Shown: positions 47,130 to 58,469 of the stretch, in pieces
Layout of the letters: every line of letters starts with the position of its first letter
How positions within the stretch are numbered: position 1 is the stretch's first letter
Source: Sphingomonas suaedae
GTDB lineage: Bacteria; Pseudomonadota; Alphaproteobacteria; Sphingomonadales; Sphingomonadaceae
Direction of reading: 5' to 3'
NCBI RefSeq assembly: GCF_007833215.1
Contig: NZ_CP042239.1
Span: forward strand, 1,116,001-1,180,000
DNA length: 64,000 bases
Notes under the pieces: generated by a model
What the model saw: the letters and a program-made list of their open reading frames with translations, nothing else
Told to the model about the DNA's origin: nothing
Database searches by the model: none
Program-made: the position numbers and the translations under genes

Positions 47130-47756
47130 ATGACACTCCGCCGCTCCCTGCTCGCCGCAGCCCTGCTGCTCCCCGCCGCCGCGCTCGCCCAGAGCGCCCC
47201 GGCCCCGGCCCCATCGGTAACGCCAAAGCCTGCGACGCAGAAGGTGGCGATCGACACCAGCATGGGCCGCATCGTGCTGGAGCTGGAAACCGAGCGCGCA
47301 CCGATCACCGCGCGCAATTTCCTGCGCTACGCCGATCAGAAGCGGCTCGATGGCACCTATTTCTATCGAACGGTCAAGGTCGCGGACAAGTTCGGCTTCG
47401 TCCAGTTCGGAGTGGACAATCAGCCCAAGCGCATCCTTCCCCCGATCAAGCACGAGCCGACGACCCAGACCCGGGTCAAGCACCTCAACGGCGCGATCTC
47501 CGTCGCGCGACTGGCTCCTGGAACGGCGCGCGGGGAGTTTACGATCAGCGTCGGGGACCAGCCCTCGCTCGACGCCGACCCCAGCAAGCCGGGCGACAAT
47601 CTCGGCTACGCCGCATTCGGCCGAGTGGTCGAGGGGATGGACGTCGTGTGGAAGATTCTGGACGCCCCCACCTCCCCCACCGCCGGCGAGGGGGTGATGA
47701 AGGGGCAGATGCTGGAACCGAAGATCCGGGTGCTGAAGGTGACCCGGCTACCGTGA
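47130..47756 (+). CDS. Periplasmic peptidyl-prolyl cis-trans isomerase (cyclophilin type)
   Basis: 208 residues with a signal peptide (RRSLLAAALLLPAAALAQ) and a short Pro/Ala linker. The cyclophilin core has TSMGRIVLELETERAPITARNFL and LDGTYFYRTV, then AFGRVVEGMDVVWKIL. It folds exported proteins by proline isomerisation. The catalytic arginine and the Phe/Gln pocket are near the family pattern but one loop is divergent (KRILPPIKHEPT). The ATG at 47130 begins the signal peptide; the longer frame is a shadow. Confidence 0.9.
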   Translation: MTLRRSLLAAALLLPAAALAQSAPAPAPSVTPKPATQKVAIDTSMGRIVLELETERAPITARNFLRYADQKRLDGTYFYRTVKVADKFGFVQFGVDNQPKRILPPIKHEPTTQTRVKHLNGAISVARLAPGTARGEFTISVGDQPSLDADPSKPGDNLGYAAFGRVVEGMDVVWKILDAPTSPTAGEGVMKGQMLEPKIRVLKVTRLP

Positions 47757-47762
47757 CGCGCG

Positions 47763-47921
47763 TCAGGCCATCGTGAAGGTCAGCAGCACGAGCAACCAGA
47801 AGAGGAGCGACGCACAGACGATGATCAGAAACCCGGCACCCGCAGGCATCCGGTCATCCACCAGCTCGGGCTCGCGCACGTCGAAGGTGTCGGGGGATTT
47901 GATCTCGCGGGGAAGGTACAT
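47763..47921 (-). CDS. Small single-helix membrane protein
   Basis: 52 residues from an ATG at 47921 with GGAG upstream. A polar start (MYLPREIKSPDTFDVREPEL) is followed by one membrane helix (FLIIVCASLLFWLLVLLTF). No family was recognised. It converges with the isomerase gene, six bases away. Function unknown. Confidence 0.6.
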   Translation of the reverse strand: MYLPREIKSPDTFDVREPELVDDRMPAGAGFLIIVCASLLFWLLVLLTFTMA

Positions 47922-48048
47922 GGCACGTCTCCACTGACAGTTGCCATACTGCCACGCGCCGCCTCCCCCGCCCATATCGGGAAAATGCTATGGGGTTTCT
48001 ACAACGGGTTGCGTTTACCTCTTGCTCGCACCGCCGACGCGGGTCACG

Positions 48049-50199
<2,151 letters not shown>

Positions 50200-50453
50200 T
50201 GGTTTCTCCGGTTACGGGGTGACCGCAACCTATTGCCGGTGATCGGGCGGTCAAGCGGCGTGTCCGACAAAGCTGACAGAAATGCAGTGTTTTTCGGCGA
50301 AAGCGACCCCGACGCGAGGGGAACGCGACAGCTTCGCGACTGCCGCGCGTCCGTCACGCGACGGATGGAAAGAGTTGGTTTCAGGGTCGGGACCGGCAGA
50401 TCGCGCATCGGACAGGGTAGATCAGATGAACGCCAGCATTGAACGTGCAGCCC

Positions 50454-50570
50454 TCACGCGAACGCGGTCAGCGCGCTTTCGTAGCCGACCCAGCTCATCA
50501 CCAGCAGCGGTAGCGTTGCGAAGGCGACCGCCACCGCCCCGCCCGCGCCATATCCATTCGATCGTCTCAT
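50454..50570 (-). CDS. 38-residue single-helix membrane micro-ORF
   Basis: The ATG at 50570 has AGGAGG five bases upstream, the strongest ribosome-binding site in this region. The product begins MRRSNGYGAGGAVAVAFATL and continues as one membrane helix to about residue 31. No family was recognised. The longer in-frame reading has no such support and is a shadow. About 254 bases without a clear gene separate it from the prolyl oligopeptidase gene start. Confidence 0.55.
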   Translation of the reverse strand: MRRSNGYGAGGAVAVAFATLPLLVMSWVGYESALTAFA

Positions 50571-50743
50571 CACGTCCTCCTGCGCCGCGGGTTTGCACGG
50601 CGCGTGCCAATCTGCGGACCGGCGGATTTCCGTGGGTTCGCTTCGCGCCACTAGATGGGAAGTAGGAGGCCGCACCAAAGTTCAGCGATTCTTACGGGCC
50701 CGCAACATTAGCTTGGGGCGCCGACCCGTGGCAGAATGGCGGG

Positions 50744-51103
50744 ATGTCCTCTATCTTCCCGTTGCTTGCGCTCGCGTTCCTGTCCCCCGGTGGAGACGAT
50801 GTCAGCGCGTGCGTCCGGACGGTGCAACCCGCTTCGGGAACGATCGGCACGCTCGAAAACCGCTGCGATTATCGCGTAGTGGTGTTCATGTGCGTCACAG
50901 GGCCGCCACAGCGCGAACGCGACACCTATTTCGACTGCGCGCGCGGGCAGGTCGGCAGTTATGACCTGAAGCCGCAGAGCAGCGCGCGCGCGATCTTTGC
51001 CGGCGCGCGGGCCACCCACATGTTCGGGTGCCGGTTTCCGGACTTCCTCCCGCGCGACGTGCGCTATCATCATGGTCGCGGGCTGAAGGGGACGTGCCGC
51101 TGA
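50744..51103 (+). CDS. Secreted cysteine-containing hypothetical protein
   Basis: 119 residues with a signal-like N-terminus (MSSIFPLLALAFLSPGG) and six cysteines, which could form disulfides after export. No family was recognised. The region before the ATG has only a weak GGCGGG. It lies upstream of another unknown membrane gene on the same strand. The function is unknown. Confidence 0.55.
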   Translation: MSSIFPLLALAFLSPGGDDVSACVRTVQPASGTIGTLENRCDYRVVVFMCVTGPPQRERDTYFDCARGQVGSYDLKPQSSARAIFAGARATHMFGCRFPDFLPRDVRYHHGRGLKGTCR

Positions 51104-51151
51104 CATCCACTTGCTTCTTGCCTGACGAAGGAAGCGCGCTAGCCATTGGAC

Positions 51152-51505
51152 ATGGACGAAAAAGCGATTGTGCGAAGCGGCGGAGCCGCTTTGGGATGCG
51201 TCGCCGCGACATTGCTGTTCATATCGGTCGGATTCATGCTCGCGTTCGTGCTTGCCTGGACGGGCGCGCACTGCGAGCCGCAGCCAACCTGCAAACAAAG
51301 TGCCCAATTTGCAGCGCTTCGCAATTTCGCCGTCCTGCTCGGCGCAGCGACTGTGCTGGGATTCATCGTCCGGACGCTTGCCAGATCGGTTGCCAGAGCC
51401 TGTGGTGACAGCCCGATACTCGCGGCCACCATCAACACGGTCGTGATGCTGCTTCTCGTCTGGGTAAGCTATGAGGGTGTCATGTTCGCGATGCTGCGCC
51501 TTTGA
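51152..51505 (+). CDS. Three-helix membrane protein, unknown
   Basis: About 117 residues with three hydrophobic helices (about residues 12-38, 57-77 and 90-113), the first and second joined by a loop with two cysteines (AHCEPQPTCKQ). A TTG at 51146 would extend it by two residues. No family was recognised. It converges with the rplQ end. Confidence 0.6.
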   Translation: MDEKAIVRSGGAALGCVAATLLFISVGFMLAFVLAWTGAHCEPQPTCKQSAQFAALRNFAVLLGAATVLGFIVRTLARSVARACGDSPILAATINTVVMLLLVWVSYEGVMFAMLRL

Positions 51506-51536
51506 GGTCGAATAGCGCCTCGGACTGAAACGAGAA

Positions 51537-51566
51537 GGGGCGGCCGCACCGTCGTGCGACCGCCCC
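51537..51566 (-). terminator. Terminator hairpin of the rpsM-rpsK-rpoA-rplQ operon
   Basis: The arms GGGGCGG and CCGCCCC, with CGCAC and GTGCG inside, enclose a 4-base loop with one mismatch. It lies 22 bases downstream of the rplQ stop on the minus strand, where the transcript continues into CTTCTCGTTT. Position and stem fit an intrinsic terminator. Confidence 0.7.
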
Positions 51567-51588
51567 AGCTCTTGACGAAAAACGCCGA

Positions 51589-52011
51589 TCAGGCAGCGTC
51601 TTCGTAATCCTCGTCGGTCATCACCGGACCCGAATCCTGGCCCTTGGCCGAGACGTCGCGGTCGACGAATTCGATGATCGCCATCGGCGCGGCGTCCGAA
51701 GCGCGCGGGCCGGTTTTGATGATGCGGGTGTAGCCGCCGTTGCGGTCGGCGTAGCGCGACGCGAGCACGTCGAACAGCTTCACCAGCTGCGCATCGTCGA
51801 GCAGACGGGCATGGGCGAGACGGCGGTTCGAAAGACCACCCTTCTTCGCCAGCGTGACCAGCTTTTCGACGTAGGGACGCAGTTCCTTCGCCTTGGCGAC
51901 GGTGGTGGTGATCTGCTCGTGCTTGATCAGCGCAGCCGACATGTTGCGGAACAGCGCGATGCGATGTGCCGAGGTGCGCTGAAGCTTACGACCGCCGTAT
52001 TTATGGCGCAT
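51589..52011 (-). CDS. rplQ: 50S ribosomal protein L17
   Basis: 140 residues. The N-terminus [17 protein letters not shown] is diagnostic of L17, and [17 protein letters not shown] follows. An acidic tail (about 20 residues, ending TDEDYEDAA) is longer than in E. coli. The start at 52011 is fixed by the diagnostic N-terminus; the ORF extends upstream into the repeat. It is the last gene of the operon. Confidence 0.97.
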   Translation of the reverse strand: MRHKYGGRKLQRTSAHRIALFRNMSAALIKHEQITTTVAKAKELRPYVEKLVTLAKKGGLSNRRLAHARLLDDAQLVKLFDVLASRYADRNGGYTRIIKTGPRASDAAPMAIIEFVDRDVSAKGQDSGPVMTDEDYEDAA

Positions 52012-52088
52012 GGTATTTCCTTTCAGTTCGTCAGGGGGCCGTCTTACGGAACCCCAAGCCAGGCGGGACAGTCGGCCGCCACCTAAAC

Positions 52089-52178
52089 CGTCACCCCCGC
52101 GAAAGCGGGGGCCCATCTCCCGCCGTCGAACCCAGCTCCACGCTGCGGAGATGGGTCCCCGCTTGCGCGGGGATGACG
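52089..52178. repeat. Interspersed inverted repeat, family C
   Basis: 90 bases with an outer dyad of CGTCACCCCCGCGAAAGCGG and the complementary CCCCGCTTGCGCGGGGATGACG, and an inner pair of CCCATCTCC and GGAGATGGG. It fits between rpoA and rplQ, 12 bases from the rpoA stop. It is a different family from those at 13.5, 19.6 and 27.6 kb. In this operon it would form a strong mRNA structure between genes. Confidence 0.85.
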
Positions 52179-52190
52179 GCGGTATGGGCG

Positions 52191-53252
52191 TTACCCCATA
52201 ATCTCCTGTTCGAGCTTCTTGGCCATTTCCTCGATATTCTCAGGCGGCCAGCCCGGGATTTCCATGCCGAGGCGCAGGCCCATCGACGACAGCACTTCCT
52301 TGATTTCGTTCAGCGATTTGCGACCGAAATTCGGGGTGCGCAGCATCTCGGCCTCGGTCTTCTGGACCAGATCGCCGATATAGATGATGTTGTCGTTCTT
52401 GAGGCAGTTGGCGCTGCGAACCGACAGCTCGAGCTCGTCCACCTTCTTGAGCAGGTAGCGGTTGATCGTCGCCGTATCGCTGCCGCCTTCGGCGGCCGAC
52501 GACTGGGCGGCGATGCCGACCGGAGCCGCACGCGCGATCGACGAATCGTCGAAGTGGACGAACAGCGCCAGCTGGTCCTGAAGAATGCGCGCGGCATAAG
52601 CGAGCGCGTCCTCGGGCGTTACGGTGCCGTCGGTCTCGATCGACAGGCTCAGCTTGTCATAATCGAGTTCCTGCCCGACGCGGGTGTTCTCGACCTTGTA
52701 GCTGACCTGACGGACCGGGCTGTACAGCGCGTCCACCGGGATCAGGCCGATCGGCGCATCGGCCGGGCGGTTGGCGCTGGCGGGGACGTAACCCTTGCCG
52801 GTGTCGGCAACCAGTTCCATGTTCAGCGTCGCGCCCTCGTCCAGATGACACAGGACGAGTTCGGGGTTCATCACTTCGATGTCGCCCGAAACGGCGATGT
52901 CGCCGGCCTTGACTTCGGCCGGGCCGGTGGCGCTGAGCTGGAGCCGCTTGGCGCCTTCGCCCTGCATACGCAGCGCGATCTGCTTCACGTTGAGCACCAG
53001 ATCGGTCACGTCCTCACGCACGCCGGCGAGCGACGAGAATTCGTGAAGGACGTTTTCGATCTTGATCGAGGTGACCGCAGCGCCCTGAAGCGACGAGAGC
53101 AGCACGCGGCGCAGCGCGTTGCCGAGCGTCAGGCCGAAGCCGCGCTCCAGCGGTTCGGCGACGAAGGTCGCCTTGCGCTTGCCGTCACCGCCCTTTTTCT
53201 CCAGGCCGTTCGGCTTCTTAAGTTCCTGCCAGTTCTTTGCATTGACAGACAC
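52191..53252 (-). CDS. rpoA: RNA polymerase subunit alpha
   Basis: 353 residues, normal length. The N-terminal assembly domain has [20 protein letters not shown] and the C-terminal domain, which binds promoter UP elements and activators, has [16 protein letters not shown] and [18 protein letters not shown] longer-than-usual tail follows. It lies between rpsK and rplQ as in most bacteria. Confidence 0.98.
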   Translation of the reverse strand: MSVNAKNWQELKKPNGLEKKGGDGKRKATFVAEPLERGFGLTLGNALRRVLLSSLQGAAVTSIKIENVLHEFSSLAGVREDVTDLVLNVKQIALRMQGEGAKRLQLSATGPAEVKAGDIAVSGDIEVMNPELVLCHLDEGATLNMELVADTGKGYVPASANRPADAPIGLIPVDALYSPVRQVSYKVENTRVGQELDYDKLSLSIETDGTVTPEDALAYAARILQDQLALFVHFDDSSIARAAPVGIAAQSSAAEGGSDTATINRYLLKKVDELELSVRSANCLKNDNIIYIGDLVQKTEAEMLRTPNFGRKSLNEIKEVLSSMGLRLGMEIPGWPPENIEEMAKKLEQEIMG

Positions 53253-53357
53253 GGGCTTCCCCTGAGTTGGGCAGGACGGGGGGTATCCTGCCAGTAAAGA
53301 GAGCCGCCCCGCCCCGGACCCGGCACCCCGGACCCGCAGGCGACGCGGAAAGGTAAA

Positions 53358-53747
53358 TCAGACGCGACGACGCTTGCTGGGGCGAACGCCGTTGTGCGGG
53401 ATCGAGGTGACGTCGCGGATCGACGTGATCTGGAACCCGACCGCCTGGAGGGCGCGCAGGGCGCTCTCGCGGCCCGAACCGGGACCCTTCACCTCGACCT
53501 CGAGCGTGCGGACGCCGTGTTCGGCAGCCTTGCGGCCTGCGTCCTCGGCGGCGACCTGGGCGGCATAAGGAGTCGACTTGCGCGAACCCTTGAAGCCCAT
53601 CATGCCGGCCGACGACCAGCTGATCGCGTTGCCCTGGGCATCGGTGATCGTGATCATGGTGTTGTTGAAGCTGGCGTTCACATGGGCGACGCCGGCGGTA
53701 ATGTTCTTGCGCTCGCGACGGCGAAGACGCTGCGGTGCTTGTGCCAT
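53358..53747 (-). CDS. rpsK: 30S ribosomal protein S11
   Basis: 129 residues with the S11 signature [20 protein letters not shown] and a C-terminal [11 protein letters not shown]. It sits at its normal place between rpsM and rpoA. Start [11 protein letters not shown] is the first ATG. Confidence 0.98.
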   Translation of the reverse strand: MAQAPQRLRRRERKNITAGVAHVNASFNNTMITITDAQGNAISWSSAGMMGFKGSRKSTPYAAQVAAEDAGRKAAEHGVRTLEVEVKGPGSGRESALRALQAVGFQITSIRDVTSIPHNGVRPSKRRRV

Positions 53748-53805
53748 TGTTCAGTAATCCTTCGAAATGCGAAGCAGGCGGGCCGCGGCAAAGCGGCCCA
53801 GCGGC

Positions 53806-54174
53806 TTACTTCTTCTTGCCGGCGATCGGCTTTGCCTTGCCCTTGCGGGTGCGCGCATTGGTATGCGTGCGCTGACCGCGAACGGGCAGGCCCTTGCGAT
53901 GACGCAGGCCGCGATAGCAGGCGAGATCCATCAGGCGCTTGATGTTCATCGCGGTTTCGCGACGAAGGTCACCCTCGACCGTGTGGTCGGCGTCGATGGT
54001 TTCGCGGATCTGCAGCACTTCCTGATCGGTCAGGTCCTGCACGCGACGCTCGAGCGTGATGCCCAGCTTTTCGGTGATTTCCTTGGCCTTGGCCGGGCCG
54101 ATGCCGTGGATATACTGAAGCGCGATCAATACGCGCTTGTTGGTGGGCAGGTTAACGCCCGCAATACGTGCCAT
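53806..54174 (-). CDS. rpsM: 30S ribosomal protein S13
   Basis: 122 residues. [20 protein letters not shown] and the basic tail with [17 protein letters not shown] identify S13. The start at 54174 is fixed by the diagnostic N-terminus; the ORF extends upstream but that part is a shadow. It is the first gene of the four-gene operon, with a sigma70-like promoter about 130 bases upstream. Confidence 0.98.
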   Translation of the reverse strand: MARIAGVNLPTNKRVLIALQYIHGIGPAKAKEITEKLGITLERRVQDLTDQEVLQIRETIDADHTVEGDLRRETAMNIKRLMDLACYRGLRHRKGLPVRGQRTHTNARTRKGKAKPIAGKKK

Positions 54175-54302
54175 GAATCTTGTTCTCCCAGCTCCACGGG
54201 GCCCGCATGGCAGCTGAACCCCATCTCTTCGCGTTGACCCGGAACGCAAGCGCGCGGCAGACGCACAAGGGCGTTGCCGTTCACCGGTGTTTCGGAAGAT
54301 GC

Positions 54303-54331
54303 GCGACATATGCCCTCGCGCCATCGCTGTC
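54303..54331 (-). promoter_or_regulatory. Probable sigma70-type promoter of rpsM
   Basis: On the minus strand a perfect -35 TTGACA (54331-54326) and a -10-like TATGTC (54308-54303) are separated by 17 bases. The gap to the rpsM start is about 128 bases, so the leader is longer than usual, as is common for ribosomal operons. No experimental support. Confidence 0.5.
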
Positions 54332-54416
54332 AAGCGTCGGCCCGGCGCAATTTCAGGTAAGTACAGCATACACCATTTGCGGAAATCCACCAAGCGTTAG
54401 CGCCTCGCCCCTGCCC

Positions 54417-54941
54417 CTAATCGGCATGTTCCGCCGCCGCCTTCAGCCCCGGCATCTGCGCCCCGATGACCCCGTCTACCGCCGTCGCAAACGTAGCGAG
54501 ACCCGCGGGATGATAGCCGCCGACGACATAGGTGACGGTCAGCGCCGTCCCCTGCCCCTCCGGCTTGAGCGCGAAGGTCATCGTCGCGTTGACTGCCCCG
54601 CTCTGAAGCGGGCCGAACGCGCCCGCGATACGCAGTGCCTTGCCCCGGACGGCATAGAGGGTGCGCCCATGCTCGACCGCGCCACCCTCCAGCGTCTCGC
54701 ACCAACAGCCGCCGGGACGCGTGTCCCAGCTGATGTTGGCGCTGTCGCCCGAATAGCTGTGATCCTTGCTCCACCAGAGCGCCGGCGTAGCAATGGTATC
54801 CCACAGTTTTTCCGGCGGCGCGGCGATGGTGAGCGTGTGGGTCGAGACGAAGCCGCCAGGGTCGGACTTGGTGACTTCGGCAGCCGCGGGCGGGCACAGC
54901 AGCAGCCCGGCGAGCGCCGCACAGATACCGAAACGCATCAT
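54417..54941 (-). CDS. Secreted SRPBCC (START-like) protein
   Basis: 174 residues with a signal peptide (MMRFGICAALAGLLLCPPAAA). The mature part has the START-like binding fold found in polyketide-cyclase/Bet v1 proteins (ISWDTRPGGCWCETLEGG). These bind hydrophobic ligands; which ligand here is unknown, and secreted forms are unusual. AGGAGG lies before ATG 54941, with ATG 54938 as an alternative. The start overlaps the stop of the peptidase gene, suggesting coupling. Confidence 0.85.
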   Translation of the reverse strand: MMRFGICAALAGLLLCPPAAAEVTKSDPGGFVSTHTLTIAAPPEKLWDTIATPALWWSKDHSYSGDSANISWDTRPGGCWCETLEGGAVEHGRTLYAVRGKALRIAGAFGPLQSGAVNATMTFALKPEGQGTALTVTYVVGGYHPAGLATFATAVDGVIGAQMPGLKAAAEHAD

Positions 54942-57172
54942 GGCTTGTCCTCCTGCATATGCCGGTCGAGGAAGTTCAGGATCGTCGTCCACAGGTGCAC
55001 GCTGATCCCGGGGCCCGCTACGCGATGCGTCTGGCCGGGATAGAGCATCGTTTCGAACGGCACCGCCGCGCCCTGCATCTTTGCCATCATAACGGTCGAA
55101 TGCTCCAGCACGACATTGTCGTCGGCCATGCCGTGGATCAGCAGCAGCGGATCGGCGATCTTGGTGGCGTCGGCGACGGTATTGGCCTTGTCATAGGCCG
55201 CCTGCACCTGGCGCGGATCGCCCATATAGCGCTCGGTATAATGGGTGTCGTACAGTTCCCATTTGCTGACCGGGGCGCCGGAGATGCCCGCGGCGAAGGC
55301 GCCGGGCGCGGCCTGGAGCATCTTGAGCGTCATATAGCCGCCGTACGACCAGCCATAGGTGGCGATGCGGTCGGCATCGACGAAGTCGAGCGTCTTGAGA
55401 TACGCAGCGCCTGCAAGCTGATCCGCGACCTCGACGCTGCCCATCGCCCGATAGAGGTGATCCTCGAACGCCTTGCCGCGATTGGCCGCGCCGCGATTGT
55501 CGAGGACGAACCAGATATAGCCGCGATCCACCAGATATTGCTGAAGCGCGCCGCCCCAGGCCTTGCTCACCTGTTGCGAGTGCGGTCCGCCATAGTGATG
55601 GAAGAAGACGGGGTATTTCTTCCCCGGCTCGAGCTTCGGGGTGACCATCTCCCAGTGCAGCACGGTGCCGTCCGCCGCCTTGATCGTCCCGAACTGCTTC
55701 GCGCGGTGGCTGGCGAGATAGGGGGCGTAGGGATGGTCGCCCGCGACCTTGTTCTCGTTCACCCAGGCCAGGCGCTTGCCCGCAGCGTCGGTGAGCATGA
55801 CCTGCGCGGGCTGTTCGCTTTTGGAGCGGGTCACGATGATCCGCTCGGCGCTGTCGTCGCCGCTGGCGCCGTGCCACCAGCCGGGCTCGGTGATGCGAGT
55901 CACTGCGCCGGGCTTGTTCAGATTCACCGTATAGAGGTGGCGTTCGAGCACGCCGTCGCTGTTGCCGGTGAAGGTGATCCGCCCCTTCTCCTCATCCACC
56001 CCGACGATATCGGCGACTTCCCAGTCACCCTTGGTCAACTGCGTCCATTTGCCCGCCTTGAAGCGATAGAGATGGCCGTGGCCGTCGCGCTCCGACCACC
56101 AGATCAGGCTGCCGTCCTTGAGCGGACGATAGGCGTCGGACAGGTTGATCCAGCTTTTCTCCTTCACGCGTTCGCTGAACAGCACGCGCGAATTGCCGGT
56201 CGCGGGGTCGACCGCGAGCATGTCGAGGACGGTCTGCGCGCGATTCTGGCGCTGGACGAGCAGCGTCTTGCCGTCGGGCGTCCAGTCGACACGGGCGAGA
56301 TAGATATCGGTCTCGGTGCCGAGATCGACCTTCACCCTGCCGCTACCGTCGGGGTTCATGACATAGAGGTCGACCAGCACGTTGGCGGTACCGGCCTTGG
56401 GATAGCGCTGGTCATAGACCTTCGTCCCCTCGGCCCCGATCGCGGCGCGGCTGACGATGCCGACGGGGGCTTCGTCAAAGCGCTGGACGGCGATCCGCCT
56501 GTCGTCGGGCGACCACCAATAGCCGGTGCGACGCCCCATTTCCTCCTGCGCGACGAATTCGGCCTCGCCGAAATAGACCGTTCCCTTGCCTTCGGTCGTC
56601 GCCTTGATCTCCTTGCCCGATGCAAGGTCGAGCACGACGAGATTCTGGTCGCGCACGAAACTGGCATATCCGCCCCTGGGGCTGATGACCGGATTGAGCT
56701 CGCCCCCCTCGGTCGCGGTCAGGCGGCGGACCTGGCCGTCCAGCGTCGCGAGATAGAGATCGCCGTCGAGGGGCACGAGGATCGACTTGCCATCGGGCGC
56801 CCAGTCATAGGCGACGATGCCCTTGCTGCCGCCGATGCGCGCGCGCTCGCGCTGCATCTTTTCCGCCTCGGACAGTTCGGCGCCGGTCCCGAGCTTGAGA
56901 CTGTCGACCAGCATCCGCCATTCGCCGGTCGCGGTGTCCATCGCCCACAGATCGTAGCGCTGATTGTCGTCGGGCCGGTTGCGCAACAGCGTCACAAACT
57001 TTCCGTCGGGCGAAAGTTTGAGCGCACGCGGCGCCACGCCGGCGAGATCGGGACTGGCGAAGACGCGCTCCAGCGTCAGGTCCATGGGAGCATCCGGGGC
57101 TTCACCGGCCATGGCGCCGCTGCCCAGCGCCGCACTGAACATCAGCGCCGCACCCAAGGTCCATTTCCACAT
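54938..57172 (-). CDS. DPP-IV-type prolyl peptidase (S9B)
   Basis: 744 residues, exported (MWKWTLGAALMFSAALGSGA). The eight-blade propeller contains FVAQEEMGRRTGYWWSPDDR. The catalytic domain has the serine in YGWSYGGYM, DDNVVLEHSTVM with the acid, and a late GQTHRVAGPG His. It releases X-Pro dipeptides. GGAG lies eight bases before ATG 57172; a longer in-frame start at 57202 exists. It overlaps the downstream SRPBCC gene and is divergent from the oxygenase gene. Confidence 0.95.
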   Translation of the reverse strand: MWKWTLGAALMFSAALGSGAMAGEAPDAPMDLTLERVFASPDLAGVAPRALKLSPDGKFVTLLRNRPDDNQRYDLWAMDTATGEWRMLVDSLKLGTGAELSEAEKMQRERARIGGSKGIVAYDWAPDGKSILVPLDGDLYLATLDGQVRRLTATEGGELNPVISPRGGYASFVRDQNLVVLDLASGKEIKATTEGKGTVYFGEAEFVAQEEMGRRTGYWWSPDDRRIAVQRFDEAPVGIVSRAAIGAEGTKVYDQRYPKAGTANVLVDLYVMNPDGSGRVKVDLGTETDIYLARVDWTPDGKTLLVQRQNRAQTVLDMLAVDPATGNSRVLFSERVKEKSWINLSDAYRPLKDGSLIWWSERDGHGHLYRFKAGKWTQLTKGDWEVADIVGVDEEKGRITFTGNSDGVLERHLYTVNLNKPGAVTRITEPGWWHGASGDDSAERIIVTRSKSEQPAQVMLTDAAGKRLAWVNENKVAGDHPYAPYLASHRAKQFGTIKAADGTVLHWEMVTPKLEPGKKYPVFFHHYGGPHSQQVSKAWGGALQQYLVDRGYIWFVLDNRGAANRGKAFEDHLYRAMGSVEVADQLAGAAYLKTLDFVDADRIATYGWSYGGYMTLKMLQAAPGAFAAGISGAPVSKWELYDTHYTERYMGDPRQVQAAYDKANTVADATKIADPLLLIHGMADDNVVLEHSTVMMAKMQGAAVPFETMLYPGQTHRVAGPGISVHLWTTILNFLDRHMQEDKP

Positions 57173-57232
57173 GCATCGACTCCACCAGCGGCGCTTCAAC
57201 ACTCCGCCCGTCCAGCGTTATGCGGCGATGGC

Positions 57233-57940
57233 ATGGCGGTAAAGCCCCGCCGCTTGCGTCCCGCCCCGCCGCCACTTATCGATCGCGCCATGCAGGTAAT
57301 CGGCGATTTCAAGCGCGACGGGCACGCGCATGTTCAGGGGCTGCTCCCGCGCGAGGTGTGCAACGCCTTCCTCCGTCAGCTTCAGGAGGGCATGGCGCGA
57401 TCGGGTGTGCAGTTAAACCAGATCACCAAGGAATCGGTGATCCTGAAGCGCGGCGCGCCAGAACTGTACGGCTATGACTATCCGCCGATGCTGACGCTGC
57501 TCTGGGGGCTGACCCCGACCATCTCCGCGCTTGCCGGACGGGACCTGCTGCCGACCTACAGTTATCTGCGCCTCTATCGCGAGGGCGATATCTGCCGGGT
57601 TCACTCCGACCGGCCGTCGTGCGAGGTGAGCCTCTCGCTCACGCTCGACTATAGCGACGGCGTTCCATGGCCGCTCGAAGTCTCGGAACGCCGGGCGGAT
57701 GTGTCCCAGCTGGAAATCGAGGACGGGTTCGACGGTCCCTGTCGCGGCTGGGCGATGGAGCCGGGCGACGGGGTCATCTATGATGGCGTCCACCTGCGCC
57801 ATGGCCGCACCCAACCCAATCCCAATGGCTGGTCGGCGCATCTGTTCCTCCATTGGGTCGAGCGCGACGGGCGCTATGCCAGCCACGCCTTCGATCGCAA
57901 TCGGGATCTGGGAAAGCCGGTCAACTTCACCTTCGGCTGA
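57233..57940 (+). CDS. 2OG-Fe(II) oxygenase-like (prolyl 4-hydroxylase fold) protein
   Basis: 235 residues. The metal-binding H124-x-D126 in VHSDRPSCEVSLSLTL, a distal histidine (H187 or H190 in VHLRHGRTQPN), and the arginine nearby are consistent with an iron- and 2-oxoglutarate-dependent dioxygenase. The substrate is unknown. ATG 57233 gives the longest frame; ATG 57290 is the alternative. It converges with soxR, four bases away, and is divergent from the DPP-IV gene with only 60 bases between them. Confidence 0.82.
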   Translation: MAVKPRRLRPAPPPLIDRAMQVIGDFKRDGHAHVQGLLPREVCNAFLRQLQEGMARSGVQLNQITKESVILKRGAPELYGYDYPPMLTLLWGLTPTISALAGRDLLPTYSYLRLYREGDICRVHSDRPSCEVSLSLTLDYSDGVPWPLEVSERRADVSQLEIEDGFDGPCRGWAMEPGDGVIYDGVHLRHGRTQPNPNGWSAHLFLHWVERDGRYASHAFDRNRDLGKPVNFTFG

Positions 57941-57944
57941 CCGC

Positions 57945-58385
57945 TCATGTGAGGAGGTAGCGCGGCCCCGCACCCTCTGCCGCTGCCCGATCGTCCGGGT
58001 TGTAGAGACCGCATTTCTTCAGCGACAGACAGCCGCAGCCGATACATCCGTCCAGCTTCTCACGCGTCCGTTCGAGCAGGGCGATACGGCGGTCGATCTC
58101 GGCGCGGAAGTGACGGCTGATGCGGGTCCAGTCGGCGAGCGTCGGCGTCCGGCCCTGGGGAAGGTGCGCCAGTTCCGCGGCGATCTCCTGAACCGTCAGG
58201 CCCAGTTTCTGCGCGATGAGCACGAAGGACAGGCGGCGGATGTCGGAGCGCAGGAAACGGCGCTGGTTCCCGCTGGTGCGGATCGGCTCGACCAGCCCGC
58301 GACGCTCGTAGAAGCGAATAGCCGATACCGACAGGCCGGTACGCGCGGCGAGATCGCCGATCGACAGCAATTCATTCCCCCGCAT
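57945..58385 (-). CDS. soxR: Redox-sensitive transcriptional activator SoxR
   Basis: 146 residues of the MerR family. The HTH is LSIGDLAARTGLSVSAIRFY; the C-terminal 2Fe-2S cluster motif is C114-x2-C117-x-C119-x5-C125 in DGCIGCGCLSLKKCG, which defines SoxR. It responds to redox-cycling compounds. It is divergent from a VOC gene, with a sox box in between. The longer in-frame reading is a shadow. Confidence 0.97.
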   Translation of the reverse strand: MRGNELLSIGDLAARTGLSVSAIRFYERRGLVEPIRTSGNQRRFLRSDIRRLSFVLIAQKLGLTVQEIAAELAHLPQGRTPTLADWTRISRHFRAEIDRRIALLERTREKLDGCIGCGCLSLKKCGLYNPDDRAAAEGAGPRYLLT

Positions 58386-58402
58386 GATGTGCAACTTTCC
58401 GC

Positions 58403-58431
58403 TTGATCTCACCTTAAGTTGAGGTTGTAGC
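58403..58431 (+). promoter_or_regulatory. Probable SoxR box and promoter
   Basis: The -35 TTGATC (58403-58408) is followed by a dyad CTCA-n-CTTAAG-n-TGAG at 58408-58423, close to the known SoxR half-sites (CCTCAA/TTGAGG). A weak -10 TGTAGC is at 58426-58431. Directed toward the VOC gene, 39 bases away, while soxR begins 18 bases to the left. SoxR binding is inferred from gene location and dyad shape. Confidence 0.7.
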
Positions 58432-58469
58432 GGAGGCGGGCACACACGCAAAACCGAAAGGACGCGATC

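Noticed and set aside
54959..57940. 993-residue open frame on the plus strand
   Set aside because: All but its last 236 codons is antisense to the DPP-IV-type peptidase; only the C-terminal part is the oxygenase-like gene, which starts at about 57233.
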